From the NCBI GenBank assembly GCA_947450015.1, contig CANFUB010000044.1, positions 1-13,231 on the forward strand: a DNA stretch of 13,231 nt, in the 5' to 3' direction. A program made the position numbers and the translations under genes. The notes beneath the pieces were generated by a model. It ran no database searches. It saw nothing but the letters and a program-made list of their open reading frames with translations, and had not been told where the DNA came from. This DNA comes from Bacteroidota bacterium (GTDB lineage: Bacteria > Bacteroidota > Bacteroidia > NS11-12g > UBA955). Positions within the stretch are counted from its first letter, which is position 1. Each line of letters begins with the position of its first letter. Shown here piece after piece: positions 1-7,585 of this stretch.

Positions 1-122
1 ATTCTACCATATTAGCAAATAGTGCTTGGCGTATATAATATTTGAATAATAAAAAGAGTGGAAAAAACGGAGCGAAAAATTGTTTTTGAATTGAATTCAA
101 TCAGAGGAATAGCCTTGGATTT

Positions 123-138
123 AATCTGTGAATCTGTG
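123..138. repeat. tandem octamer AATCTGTG x2
   Basis: The octamer AATCTGTG occurs twice head to tail and is followed by GC. It sits just past the 3' end of the minus-strand gene. Similar (A)ATCTGTG-type intergenic repeats are, from memory, common in several bacterial genomes, so this may be one degenerate copy of a dispersed repeat. The window shows only this copy. The rest of bases 1-157 has no credible reading frame. It contains one perfect 12-bp palindrome, ATTGAATTCAAT, at 90-101, with no evident role. Confidence 0.45.
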
Positions 139-157
139 GCCAAATAAGCATCTATAG

Positions 158-736
158 TTAGTCCTTTTCCCACTTACGTGTGGCCTTGCCCGGTCGCCAA
201 TGCAAATGCCAGTGGTGTTGATTGGCTTGTTTTAAGACATGCTTACGCAATCGCTTTGGGTAGAAGAATTTGAGTTTTATTTTTGTGTTCGAATAGGGTT
301 TAAAAATACCTGCTGTAGCAAGCACTTCATAAGCCGATGATGCACATCTAAAACCTAAAAAAGCATAGTCATAACCCGGGTGTTTAAGCCTTTGCGAAAT
401 AATAGAATCAAGCGCCTTGGCTTGGGTGTCGTTAATTGGAATATCTACAATCACATAACGACTAATCGAAGTGTCTTCTCTAAAGTTTCTATCTTTTTCA
501 ATGATGTAATCAGAATGCAATTTTTTGCGAGGAAATAAATGCAATGAACCCTTGTGAACAAAGCTCGCAAACGCTTCCTTATACTTTAAACTCACATGCC
601 CGCCATGTATGCCACCAAACATCTTGGGCTCCTCTTTGGCAATGGGTTTTGAGCCATATACGAATAGGATTTTTAAAGTGTCATTGGCACAAACCTTAAA
701 ACTAATGAATAGCAATATTAAAAATAGATATTTCAA
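158..736 (-). CDS. secreted protein, possible permuted papain-like (NlpC/P60-LRAT type) fold
   Basis: The protein is about 192 aa from a TTG start at 736. The N-terminus (MKYLFLILLF...KVCA-ND) is a good signal peptide, so the mature protein should lie in the periplasm or outside. The frame stays open to another TTG at 763, but that codon lies inside a -7 promoter match, so 736 is the better start. No ATG is available near the N-terminus. The core holds GGIHGGHVSL (the GGH histidine is about residue 47) and later GFRCASSAYEVL (Cys about 131). A His before a beta strand, followed by a Cys at the head of a helix, is the order seen in circularly permuted papain-like hydrolases. The C-terminal tail is basic and rich in His and Trp (HHWHLHWRPG, ending RKWEKD). 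I cannot name the family or the substrate. It stands alone on its strand and is divergent from the symporter. The fold assignment is tentative; that it is a real secreted protein is fairly sure. Confidence 0.7.
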   Translation of the reverse strand: MKYLFLILLFISFKVCANDTLKILFVYGSKPIAKEEPKMFGGIHGGHVSLKYKEAFASFVHKGSLHLFPRKKLHSDYIIEKDRNFREDTSISRYVIVDIPINDTQAKALDSIISQRLKHPGYDYAFLGFRCASSAYEVLATAGIFKPYSNTKIKLKFFYPKRLRKHVLKQANQHHWHLHWRPGKATRKWEKD

Positions 737-760
737 ACGACTAATGGCGTATTGTCTACA

Positions 761-768
761 CAAATATA
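761..768 (-). promoter_or_regulatory. -7 element TATATTTG for the minus-strand gene
   Basis: Read on the minus strand these bases are TATATTTG, a perfect match to the Bacteroidota -7 consensus TAnnTTTG. Transcription would start about 7 nt downstream, near 754, leaving a leader of roughly 18 nt before the TTG at 736. The TTG at 763 forms the last three bases of this element, so it could not be the start codon of a transcript made from it. I do not see a clean -33 TTTG at the usual distance, so the promoter is incomplete as read. Confidence 0.45.
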
Positions 769-836
769 TACAAATAAATTATGTGCGTATTATTTGATGG
801 CATTCTGCCTAAATTTAAGTTTATTTGAAAACCAAT

Positions 837-2321
837 ATGTCACCTATTTTATTTTTTTCAGTCATCGTTTTATATTTCCTAGCACTCATTGTTATTAGCA
901 GAATTACAGCTAAGCATGCCAATAGCAATACCTATTTTATTGGAAACAAGCAATCGCCTTGGTACCTTGTAGCCTTTGGTATGTTAAGCGATTCTTTAAG
1001 TGGTGTAACTTATATCTCGGTACCAGGTGCCGTGCTCAACCAATCGCTAACCTATCTGCAAGTGGTGTTTGGCTATTTCATTGGCTATTTTATTATCATT
1101 TATTTATTGCTACCACTTTACTATCGCCTAAATTTAATTTCAATATACACTTACTTGCAACAACGCTTCGGCAAGAATGCACAAAAAACAGGCGCTTTCT
1201 TTTTTCTTATTTCTAGATTGCTTGGTGCCGGTGGTCGCTTAATGTTAGCCATTGGTGTTATGCAGCTTTTTATTTTCGAGCAATACCATATCCCCTTTGC
1301 TTTAACGGCTTCAATTTTCATTGGTCTTATGTTATTATACACTTATAAAGGGGGTATCAAAACATTGGTATATACCGATGCCTTTCAATCTTTGTTTTTA
1401 ATTTTAGGGGTTGTCTTGTCAATTATAGCCATTGCAACGCAACTCGATTTTAATGTAAGCGAAGTATACGAAAACATGGCCCACAGTAAATACAGTAAAG
1501 TATTTGAAACCGATTGGTTAAAAGGTAATTTTTGGGTGAAAGACATTGTTGCAGGTGCGCTATTTACAGTTGCTATGACTGGTCTCGACCAAAATATGAT
1601 GCAAAAGAATTTAAGTTTGAAATCATTAAAAGAGGCGCAAAAAAATATGCTTTGGTTTAGCTTTGTCATGCTAATTATAAGTACCCTGTTTGTTGCCTTA
1701 GGGGCTTTGCTTTATCAATATGCCGACACAAAAGCAATTGTACTTGCAACCGATGCTTCAGGTAAAATTATCACCGATAGTGTTTTCCCATCCTTAGCTT
1801 TAGGTCATTTCGGAGCGCTTACAGCTTTGGCCTTTATCATAGGCCTGACAGCTGCTACCTTCAGCAGTGCCGATTCTGTTTTAGCAACTTTAACCACCTC
1901 TTTTTGTATCGATTTTTTAAGGTTTGGCGATGGCAATGCAGCCTCCGATGCGAAACAAAAAAACATTCGCCATGCCGTGCACATTGGTTTTGCAGTTGCG
2001 CTATTGTTGGTCATTCTTGTTTTGCGATATGCCATCGAAAGTCGCGCTACCATTAAATTAATTTTAGCCATGGCTTCATTAACCTATGGTCCACTCATTG
2101 GTTTGTTTGCAGCAGGCTTATTTACCAAATTAAAATTCAATGATAAATGGATACCAATTATCTGTCTAATATCACCTGTACTCTGCTATTTTTTAAATAT
2201 TTATGATAAAACACTTTTGGGTGGCTATGATTTTGGAAATGAAATTATTTTAGTGAATGGTTTGTTAACCTTTATATTTTTATTATTATTGAAGAATAAA
2301 GATAATGAACTCACTCTCTGA
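837..2321 (+). CDS. sodium:solute symporter (SSS family)
   Basis: This 494-aa inner-membrane transporter has a LeuT-type fold and should use the sodium gradient to import a small solute. The frame opens at a TTG (825), but the ATG at 837 gives the expected start, MSPILFFSVIVLYF, which leads straight into the first membrane helix. Hydrophobic segments run through the whole length, about 13 in number, normal for the family. The SDSLSGVTYISVPGA stretch (residues about 51-65) matches the conserved unwound first core helix of SSS proteins. TAATFSSADSVLATLTTS carries the Ser pair (Ser343, Ser344) expected at the sodium site in helix 8. The substrate cannot be read from sequence; SSS members carry sugars, amino acids, sialic acid, nucleosides and others. 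It opens a co-directional cluster, and its last 17 bp overlap the LOG gene, suggesting co-transcription. The family call is firm. Confidence 0.92.
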   Translation: MSPILFFSVIVLYFLALIVISRITAKHANSNTYFIGNKQSPWYLVAFGMLSDSLSGVTYISVPGAVLNQSLTYLQVVFGYFIGYFIIIYLLLPLYYRLNLISIYTYLQQRFGKNAQKTGAFFFLISRLLGAGGRLMLAIGVMQLFIFEQYHIPFALTASIFIGLMLLYTYKGGIKTLVYTDAFQSLFLILGVVLSIIAIATQLDFNVSEVYENMAHSKYSKVFETDWLKGNFWVKDIVAGALFTVAMTGLDQNMMQKNLSLKSLKEAQKNMLWFSFVMLIISTLFVALGALLYQYADTKAIVLATDASGKIITDSVFPSLALGHFGALTALAFIIGLTAATFSSADSVLATLTTSFCIDFLRFGDGNAASDAKQKNIRHAVHIGFAVALLLVILVLRYAIESRATIKLILAMASLTYGPLIGLFAAGLFTKLKFNDKWIPIICLISPVLCYFLNIYDKTLLGGYDFGNEIILVNGLLTFIFLLLLKNKDNELTL

Positions 2322-3021
2322 CGAAGAAAAAATAAAAAAGGCATTTGCCAACAAAAAATGGCCTGAAATCCAAAGTACCAATTCTTGGATGGTATTTAAA
2401 GTAATGGCCGAATTTGTAAATGGTTTGGAAAGCATGGCCCGCATTGGTCCTTGTGTAAGTATTTTTGGTAGTGCACGCACCAAGCCCGAACATCCTGCTT
2501 ATCAAATGGCAAGCGATATTGCCTTTAAATTAAGCGAAGCAGGTTATGGTGTTATCACTGGCGGTGGTCCTGGCATTATGGAGGCAGCCAATAAAGGCGC
2601 TAAAGAAGCCAAAGGTAAATCGGTTGGTTTAAATATAAAGTTACCTTTCGAACAACATCCTAATCCTTATATCGATTACGATAAATTAGTCAACTTCGAT
2701 TACTTCTTTGTGCGCAAAGTTATGTTCATGAAATTTGCACAAGGTTTTATTGTTTTACCAGGTGGTTTGGGTACCCTCGATGAATTGTTCGAAGCCCTTA
2801 CTTTAGTGCAAACCAATAAACAAGCCAAGTTTCCAATCATACTCGTTGGCACTGCGTATTGGACAGGTTTAATCGATTGGATTAAAAAAGTAATGTTAGA
2901 AGACGATCAATACATTTCACCAGACGATATGTTCTTGTTTAAAATAGTTGATACTGCCGAACAAGCGGCTTCAGAAATTTTCGACTTTTACAGTAAATAC
3001 ACCATTAGCCCTAATTTTTAA
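2305..3021 (+). CDS. LOG family protein (TIGR00730), nucleoside-5'-monophosphate phosphoribohydrolase
   Basis: This 238-aa cytosolic protein has a Rossmann-like fold. LOG enzymes hydrolyse cytokinin riboside 5'-monophosphates to the free base and ribose 5-phosphate; many bacterial members act on AMP or related nucleotides. They were long misannotated as lysine decarboxylases. The diagnostic motifs are all present: GGGPGIMEAANKGA from residue 86, VRK with Arg137, and PGGLGTLDE at residues 152-160, the last holding the catalytic Glu. SIFGSAR near residue 51 is the usual nucleotide-binding first strand. The N-terminus of about 45 residues is charged, as in the longer LOG subgroup. The ATG at 2305 lies inside the symporter gene (17-bp overlap), and the next gene starts 13 nt after its stop, so it is mid-operon. 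The family is certain; the physiological substrate is not. Confidence 0.95.
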   Translation: MNSLSDEEKIKKAFANKKWPEIQSTNSWMVFKVMAEFVNGLESMARIGPCVSIFGSARTKPEHPAYQMASDIAFKLSEAGYGVITGGGPGIMEAANKGAKEAKGKSVGLNIKLPFEQHPNPYIDYDKLVNFDYFFVRKVMFMKFAQGFIVLPGGLGTLDELFEALTLVQTNKQAKFPIILVGTAYWTGLIDWIKKVMLEDDQYISPDDMFLFKIVDTAEQAASEIFDFYSKYTISPNF

Positions 3022-3034
3022 AATCTCCATTTTT

Positions 3035-5227
3035 ATGTTAAAAAGAATTTTTCAAACAGCCCTAGTACTAGGGCTTGCTGCCTGTTCTAGTCCTAAAATT
3101 CACATTCCCTATATTTATGAAGGACGCTTTGTTTATTATGGTGAAGAGGAAGTAAAATCAACAGCCTATTCCATAAAAGAAGCAGGTAAATTAGCCGAAG
3201 AATATCCGGATGAATCCATTCTCAATGATGAAATAAAAATCACCATGCGATTTGAACGAAATGATGATTATGATTCTGCGGCCTTTTCTAAGTTGGCGGA
3301 TAAAGCAAAAAAATCTAAAACTAAAAAGGACCAAGAAACAAGCAAGAAGGAAGCCGAAATGAAAAAGAAAATCGGTCGGCTTGGAAATAAAGAACTCGAA
3401 CAGTTACTGAATACCAATACCGATGCAGATGATGACTTAACAGAATTTCCCATTCCAGATGGCGAAATATTTACGTCTACAAAATATGAATACGAGTACA
3501 CCACACTAAAAGATTTTGTGAGCGAACCATTTGTGGTTTATTATAATTCAATGACCAATGCAAAAAACTTTAGTTTTAAAATCAATGATGTAAAAGTCGA
3601 CTTAGAAAAGAACAAAGAAAAAAGTTCGAGCAGCGATTACTTCAAAACAGATTCACGCTATTTAGTATATGATATGAACCTGCCAGTGCGCGGTACACGT
3701 GTAAATGCACGTTATTTAGAAAATTGCAGAGATGCCAAATTTAATAGTCAAATCTATATTCTCGAAGACCACCAAACAGAAAAGAAAGTCATCAAAATAA
3801 GCAAACCCGATTGGTTAGATTTTGAAATTATCGAAAAGAATTTCGAAGGACTAGACTATAAAAAGGAAGAAGTTATTGAGTCAAATAAATCGGATGATGA
3901 CGAGGATACTGAAAACAATAGCAGCAAAAAAACAGCTAAGTATATTGTTTATACATTTAATAATTTAAGTCCAGCGCAAAGCTATAAGGGTGGGCGTGGA
4001 CCAAGTTATAACCAACCATTGTTATACATTCACTATAAGTCTTTGGGAGAGGGCGAAAAAAAGAAAACCATTTTTAATTCTACTGACGATATGTACCGTT
4101 GGTACCGCCTCGTTACAGGTACACTTTTAAATGATACTGCAAAATTTGCAAGCTTTACCAAAAATTTGGTGAAGGATAAAAAAACCGATGAAGAAAAAAT
4201 TAAAACCATTTTTTATTGGATGCAAGACAATGTTCACTACTTAGCTTTTGAAGATGGTATTGCAGGTTTTCGTCCCGATGAGTGCAGCAACGTATTTGCC
4301 AAAAAATTTGGTGATTGCAAAGGCATGGCCAACCTAACTAAAAATATGCTGAAGGTATTAGGCTTCGATGCACGCATGGTTTGGATCGGTACTAGACGTC
4401 AGAATTTCAATTACGATATTCCAGGTTTGCCAGTCGATAACCACGCCATTTGTGCAGTAAAAATAAATGGTAAATTTTTATTTTTAGACGCTACCGAAAC
4501 CTATTGTACCATGGGCGATTATGCCAACCGTATTCAAGGCCGTAGATGCATCGTAGAAAATGGACCAACCTATTCTGTTGAGCGCATTCCTGAGTTTGGA
4601 CCCGACCACAACGAAGAGTTTATACAAGAATCAATTACCTTGGTTGGTCATAAATTAATGGTGGATGGTCATAAAAAATTTAAAGGCGAAAGTAAAATTG
4701 ATTTTTTACGCAGTTATAATTTAATAAAGACACAAAAGAAAGATGAGTTTTTATTTAATTATTTAACCAAAGAACGTGTGGCCATTAATGCAAAAAACAT
4801 TGTCAGTTCTGATTTAACCAACCGCGACATAGATCCTGATATCAAATATAAATTGGAAGTCGATAACCACGCCTTTTCAATTGGCGATAAGAAATACGTG
4901 AACCTAGAATGGGATAACTATTTCTCAGGATTTAACTTCGATTCCATTCGAAAAATAGATTATGATTTTGGATTTAAAGTCAATGTAAATAAACAAATCA
5001 CCTTGATTCTTGGAACTGAAAAAGCTAAAATACTTCCAACGCCTGTCAATATTGACAACGAATACTATCAATTTAAACTCAACATTAAACAAGTAGGCAA
5101 TACCCTTGTTTATACTTGTCAATTAACCACCAAACAAGATTACATACCAGCCAGTATGTTTAAAACCTTTAATGCCGATTCCGAAAAATTAACGGCGTTT
5201 TATAATACTTATATTGAACTAAACTAA
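3035..5227 (+). CDS. lipoprotein with catalytic transglutaminase-like domain
   Basis: The product is about 730 aa. The frame is open from 2948, but the ATG at 3035 gives a lipoprotein signal peptide (MLKRIFQTALVLGLAAC, lipobox Cys17). The N-terminal 350 residues are beta-rich, like DUF3857-type domains. They are interrupted by a Lys-rich stretch (about 89-113) and a short acidic Ser/Asp stretch (about 282-300). The transglutaminase-like core carries a complete triad: Cys428 in FGDCKGMANL, His470 in DNHAICAV and Asp485 in FLFLDAT. The C-terminal 200 residues form a further beta domain. Such proteins can be cysteine peptidases, amidases or crosslinkers; the substrate is unknown. The next gene starts 12 nt after its stop and encodes a full-length paralogue with a degenerate triad. 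Location is the envelope, probably anchored in the outer membrane. Confidence 0.85.
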   Translation: MLKRIFQTALVLGLAACSSPKIHIPYIYEGRFVYYGEEEVKSTAYSIKEAGKLAEEYPDESILNDEIKITMRFERNDDYDSAAFSKLADKAKKSKTKKDQETSKKEAEMKKKIGRLGNKELEQLLNTNTDADDDLTEFPIPDGEIFTSTKYEYEYTTLKDFVSEPFVVYYNSMTNAKNFSFKINDVKVDLEKNKEKSSSSDYFKTDSRYLVYDMNLPVRGTRVNARYLENCRDAKFNSQIYILEDHQTEKKVIKISKPDWLDFEIIEKNFEGLDYKKEEVIESNKSDDDEDTENNSSKKTAKYIVYTFNNLSPAQSYKGGRGPSYNQPLLYIHYKSLGEGEKKKTIFNSTDDMYRWYRLVTGTLLNDTAKFASFTKNLVKDKKTDEEKIKTIFYWMQDNVHYLAFEDGIAGFRPDECSNVFAKKFGDCKGMANLTKNMLKVLGFDARMVWIGTRRQNFNYDIPGLPVDNHAICAVKINGKFLFLDATETYCTMGDYANRIQGRRCIVENGPTYSVERIPEFGPDHNEEFIQESITLVGHKLMVDGHKKFKGESKIDFLRSYNLIKTQKKDEFLFNYLTKERVAINAKNIVSSDLTNRDIDPDIKYKLEVDNHAFSIGDKKYVNLEWDNYFSGFNFDSIRKIDYDFGFKVNVNKQITLILGTEKAKILPTPVNIDNEYYQFKLNIKQVGNTLVYTCQLTTKQDYIPASMFKTFNADSEKLTAFYNTYIELN

Positions 5228-5239
5228 AAGTAATACACC

Positions 5240-7453
5240 ATGAAAAGAATATTAATTTCAATTGCTTTCTGCTTGCTTTTAGCTTGTCATGTAAACGCAC
5301 AATCTGATTACGAGAAAAAATACTTTGAAGAAACCATTGCTGATACTGTTAAGAAGGCCTCTGTTGTTATAATTAAAGATTATGAAGCATATGCCATTAA
5401 AAAATTCAATGACTTTGATTATAAAATTACAGTTGTACTGCGCACCCAGTATAAATTGAAAGATGCCTATGCCGTTGAAGCCTTTAGTACTTTGAATAAA
5501 ACAAACGGGTTAAAGAAAATACACATTACACAATTAAAACCCAATGGAACCCTTAAAACAATTTATTTTAAAGAAGACAAAGATTTCAATGACGATCAAC
5601 CAGATGATAAAGTGAAGCTGAATGAAGGGGAAGATGAATTGGCTGTAGAAGATTTAGAAATTGGCGATATTGTAGATTACCGTTACGAGTATACCTATTC
5701 TACAACAGTGCCACCTACGATTACCAAAGAGATAAAGAATGGAAGAAATTATGGTGAAGAAAGAATTGTTAAAAATCCAAATACTTACCGCGATTTGCCA
5801 GACTTTTTAAAATTCTTGCAAGAAAAATATCCTGTCCTAAGTTCTTACAGCGTTTTTGAAGTCCCAACTGAACTCAATTTAATTCAGAAGGCCATTAACT
5901 GCGACTACCGTTTCGAGGAATCAAAAACAAGCAATGGTAAATTGTTTGAATGTCGCATAGGTTACATCAAAGCCTACAAGGAAGAATTGTTTACCTATAA
6001 AAATGTCGACTTGCCAGTGCTCAAATACACTTTGGTGAATACCGCGAATGCAAAAATGAAAAACTTGTATCCCTACCAATTTGAGCATACCAATATCACA
6101 AACGATGAGATTGCTAAATTTGGTCGCCAGTTTTATAAAGATCCAAAATTGTTATCCAAATATTTTTACTATACCAATTACTATAAGGAGTATCAAAGTT
6201 TTGCTACAGTATCTGTTAATCAATTCATGGGTGCATTTATCAAAACTTTTAAAACAAAAAAGCAAAGCAAACTAGAATTGTTAAATCTATTTCATGATTA
6301 TTTATGCAATAACGATGACTTAAATGTTTGGCAATTTGGCAAGATGGATTTTGCAGTTTTAATGGCCCGTTTTTGCGATAAAATTAAACAGCCCTATAAG
6401 ATGATGGCCTGCATGCATAAGTATACAGGGAAGTGGGAGGATTTGGTTTATCCGAGTGAAATCAATTGGGGTATTTATATTAATGAAAATGGCCAAGAAA
6501 TTTTTATATCAAATGCTTATACCAATAGCCATATTTACGAAAAATACGGCTCATTGTCCGGCACTACAGTTGTTTTGTTCGACACCAAACTAGATACCAA
6601 GCCTACAACAGTTATTTATCCTGAAGTTAGCTATGACGAAAATTCTGTGAAATACGAAAGCAAGGTTGAATTAATGGCTGAGAAAAATGGGATCTTCGAT
6701 TTTCATTTTACAAACGAATACACATTTAAAGGATCTCAAAAAGACAATATTGATGATAATATTAGTGGTAATTTTTACCCATCATCACTATACACCGATG
6801 CCCAAAGTTATGGCTTGGTAAGTTATGGCTTGTATTCAAACGAAATGTTTAGAGACTCTGGCATATTGTATCCTGAATTGCGACGTATCAGCAGTAGTTA
6901 TAAGTCGCGCAGACAGCAAGGTAAAGAAGAAGATTTTAAAGCATTTTTATATTCAGAATACCATTTTCCAAACATCACACTCGATAGTTTTAGAATTATA
7001 GAAGGCGAAGATTATGCAGATGACGCCACTGGGCAATGCAGGTTTAAAGTTGAATTTAATACACCCGATGTTATTAGCAGAACCAGTAGCGATTTTCTTC
7101 TTTTGAATTTGGGTAGGTTAATTACAGAACAACTTGAAATAAGTAATTTCAATAACCACGAAAGGTATACCAATTTTTACAACAGCAATCAAAAGTCTTT
7201 TTATTGGGATATTGAAGTCGATTTGCCAACAGGCTACAAGCCGTTAAACTTGAGTGATTTTAATAGTCGTTTCGAAAATGCCGCTGGCATCTTTAATACC
7301 ACAATTGTTCAAGATGGGCAAATGCTAAAAATCCACGTAGAGAAAATTTACACCACCAATTATTTGCCAAAAGAGCAATGGAGCGATTTTACGACTTTTG
7401 TACGACAAGCTGTGTTATTCTATGAAAAACGACTGCTCTTAGAAAAGGCATAG
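5240..7453 (+). CDS. secreted DUF3857/transglutaminase-like paralogue, apparent pseudoenzyme
   Basis: This 737-aa protein starts with a cleavable signal peptide (MKRILISIAFCLLLACHVNA-QS). The N-terminal part (about 30-160) is DUF3857-like, including the LEIGDIVDYRYEY stretch. Its middle aligns with the catalytic core of the upstream lipoprotein: FGKMDFAVL replaces FGDCKGMANL, putting Met369 where Cys428 stands, and PSEINWGIYI replaces PVDNHAICAV, putting Trp410 at the His. The Asp is replaced by Ser or Asn near 424-425. The spacing between the first two sites is almost the same (41 against 42 residues). The C-termini also match (YTTNYLPKEQW against TTKQDYIPASMF), so the two are paralogues over their length. 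It is probably not an enzyme and may bind or regulate its neighbour. A LACH sequence in the signal peptide could be read as a lipobox, but the VNA-QS cleavage site looks better. Confidence 0.8.
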   Translation: MKRILISIAFCLLLACHVNAQSDYEKKYFEETIADTVKKASVVIIKDYEAYAIKKFNDFDYKITVVLRTQYKLKDAYAVEAFSTLNKTNGLKKIHITQLKPNGTLKTIYFKEDKDFNDDQPDDKVKLNEGEDELAVEDLEIGDIVDYRYEYTYSTTVPPTITKEIKNGRNYGEERIVKNPNTYRDLPDFLKFLQEKYPVLSSYSVFEVPTELNLIQKAINCDYRFEESKTSNGKLFECRIGYIKAYKEELFTYKNVDLPVLKYTLVNTANAKMKNLYPYQFEHTNITNDEIAKFGRQFYKDPKLLSKYFYYTNYYKEYQSFATVSVNQFMGAFIKTFKTKKQSKLELLNLFHDYLCNNDDLNVWQFGKMDFAVLMARFCDKIKQPYKMMACMHKYTGKWEDLVYPSEINWGIYINENGQEIFISNAYTNSHIYEKYGSLSGTTVVLFDTKLDTKPTTVIYPEVSYDENSVKYESKVELMAEKNGIFDFHFTNEYTFKGSQKDNIDDNISGNFYPSSLYTDAQSYGLVSYGLYSNEMFRDSGILYPELRRISSSYKSRRQQGKEEDFKAFLYSEYHFPNITLDSFRIIEGEDYADDATGQCRFKVEFNTPDVISRTSSDFLLLNLGRLITEQLEISNFNNHERYTNFYNSNQKSFYWDIEVDLPTGYKPLNLSDFNSRFENAAGIFNTTIVQDGQMLKIHVEKIYTTNYLPKEQWSDFTTFVRQAVLFYEKRLLLEKA

Positions 7454-7474
7454 GCCTTTTTCTATTTTATTTTT
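7441..7474 (+). terminator. intrinsic terminator overlapping the stop codon
   Basis: AGAAAAGGC (7441-7449) pairs with GCCTTTTTCT (7454-7463), which has one bulged T, across the 4-nt loop ATAG. The loop contains the TAG stop at 7451-7453. A T-rich tail (ATTTTATTTTT) follows. It should end the cluster that begins at 837. The stem is partly A:T, so strength is uncertain. Confidence 0.55.
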
Positions 7475-7500
7475 AGGCTATTCTAGTGCGCTGAGACAAC

Positions 7501-7540
7501 TTTTGTCTAAAATTTTATCAGATTAAAGTCATAAAGTTTG
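7501..7540 (+). promoter_or_regulatory. possible promoter block of the S46 peptidase gene
   Basis: The block holds TTTTG (7501-7505), ATTTTAT (7512-7518), ATTAAAGTCAT (7522-7532) and a -7-like TAAAGTTTG (7532-7540). The -7-like element has three rather than two bases between TA and TTTG, and its gap to the -33-like TTTG is longer than usual. The same ordered elements recur before the small membrane protein gene at 9900. The last base of the block is 46 nt before the ATG at 7586. Support is the resemblance between the two sites, not a good consensus match. Confidence 0.35.
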
Positions 7541-7585
7541 TTAAGCCCGAACTATTTTAAGTAATTCGCACCACAAAAAATTTGT

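Noticed and set aside
90..101. Perfect palindrome ATTGAATTCAAT
   Set aside because: Short, AT-rich and with no nearby gene start; expected by chance, so not offered as an operator.
609..797. Open frame of 62 aa on the plus strand
   Set aside because: It lies mostly antisense within the secreted-protein gene, has no family motif or domain, and the minus-strand frame with a signal peptide explains the region.
820..827. TTTATTTG as a -7 element of the symporter gene, with TTTG at 793-796 as -33
   Set aside because: One mismatch to the consensus and a predicted transcript start only a few bases before the ATG; not convincing.
825..836. TTG start for the symporter
   Set aside because: The in-frame ATG four codons later gives the expected SSS N-terminus and is the more usual start codon.
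1385..1669. Antisense frame of 94 aa inside the symporter gene
   Set aside because: The plus-strand reading is a clear SSS transporter; the antisense product has biased, motif-free composition typical of a shadow frame.
2948..3034. Longer N-terminus for the transglutaminase-like lipoprotein
   Set aside because: This extension overlaps the LOG coding sequence and would bury the lipoprotein signal peptide; the ATG at 3035 places the lipobox correctly.
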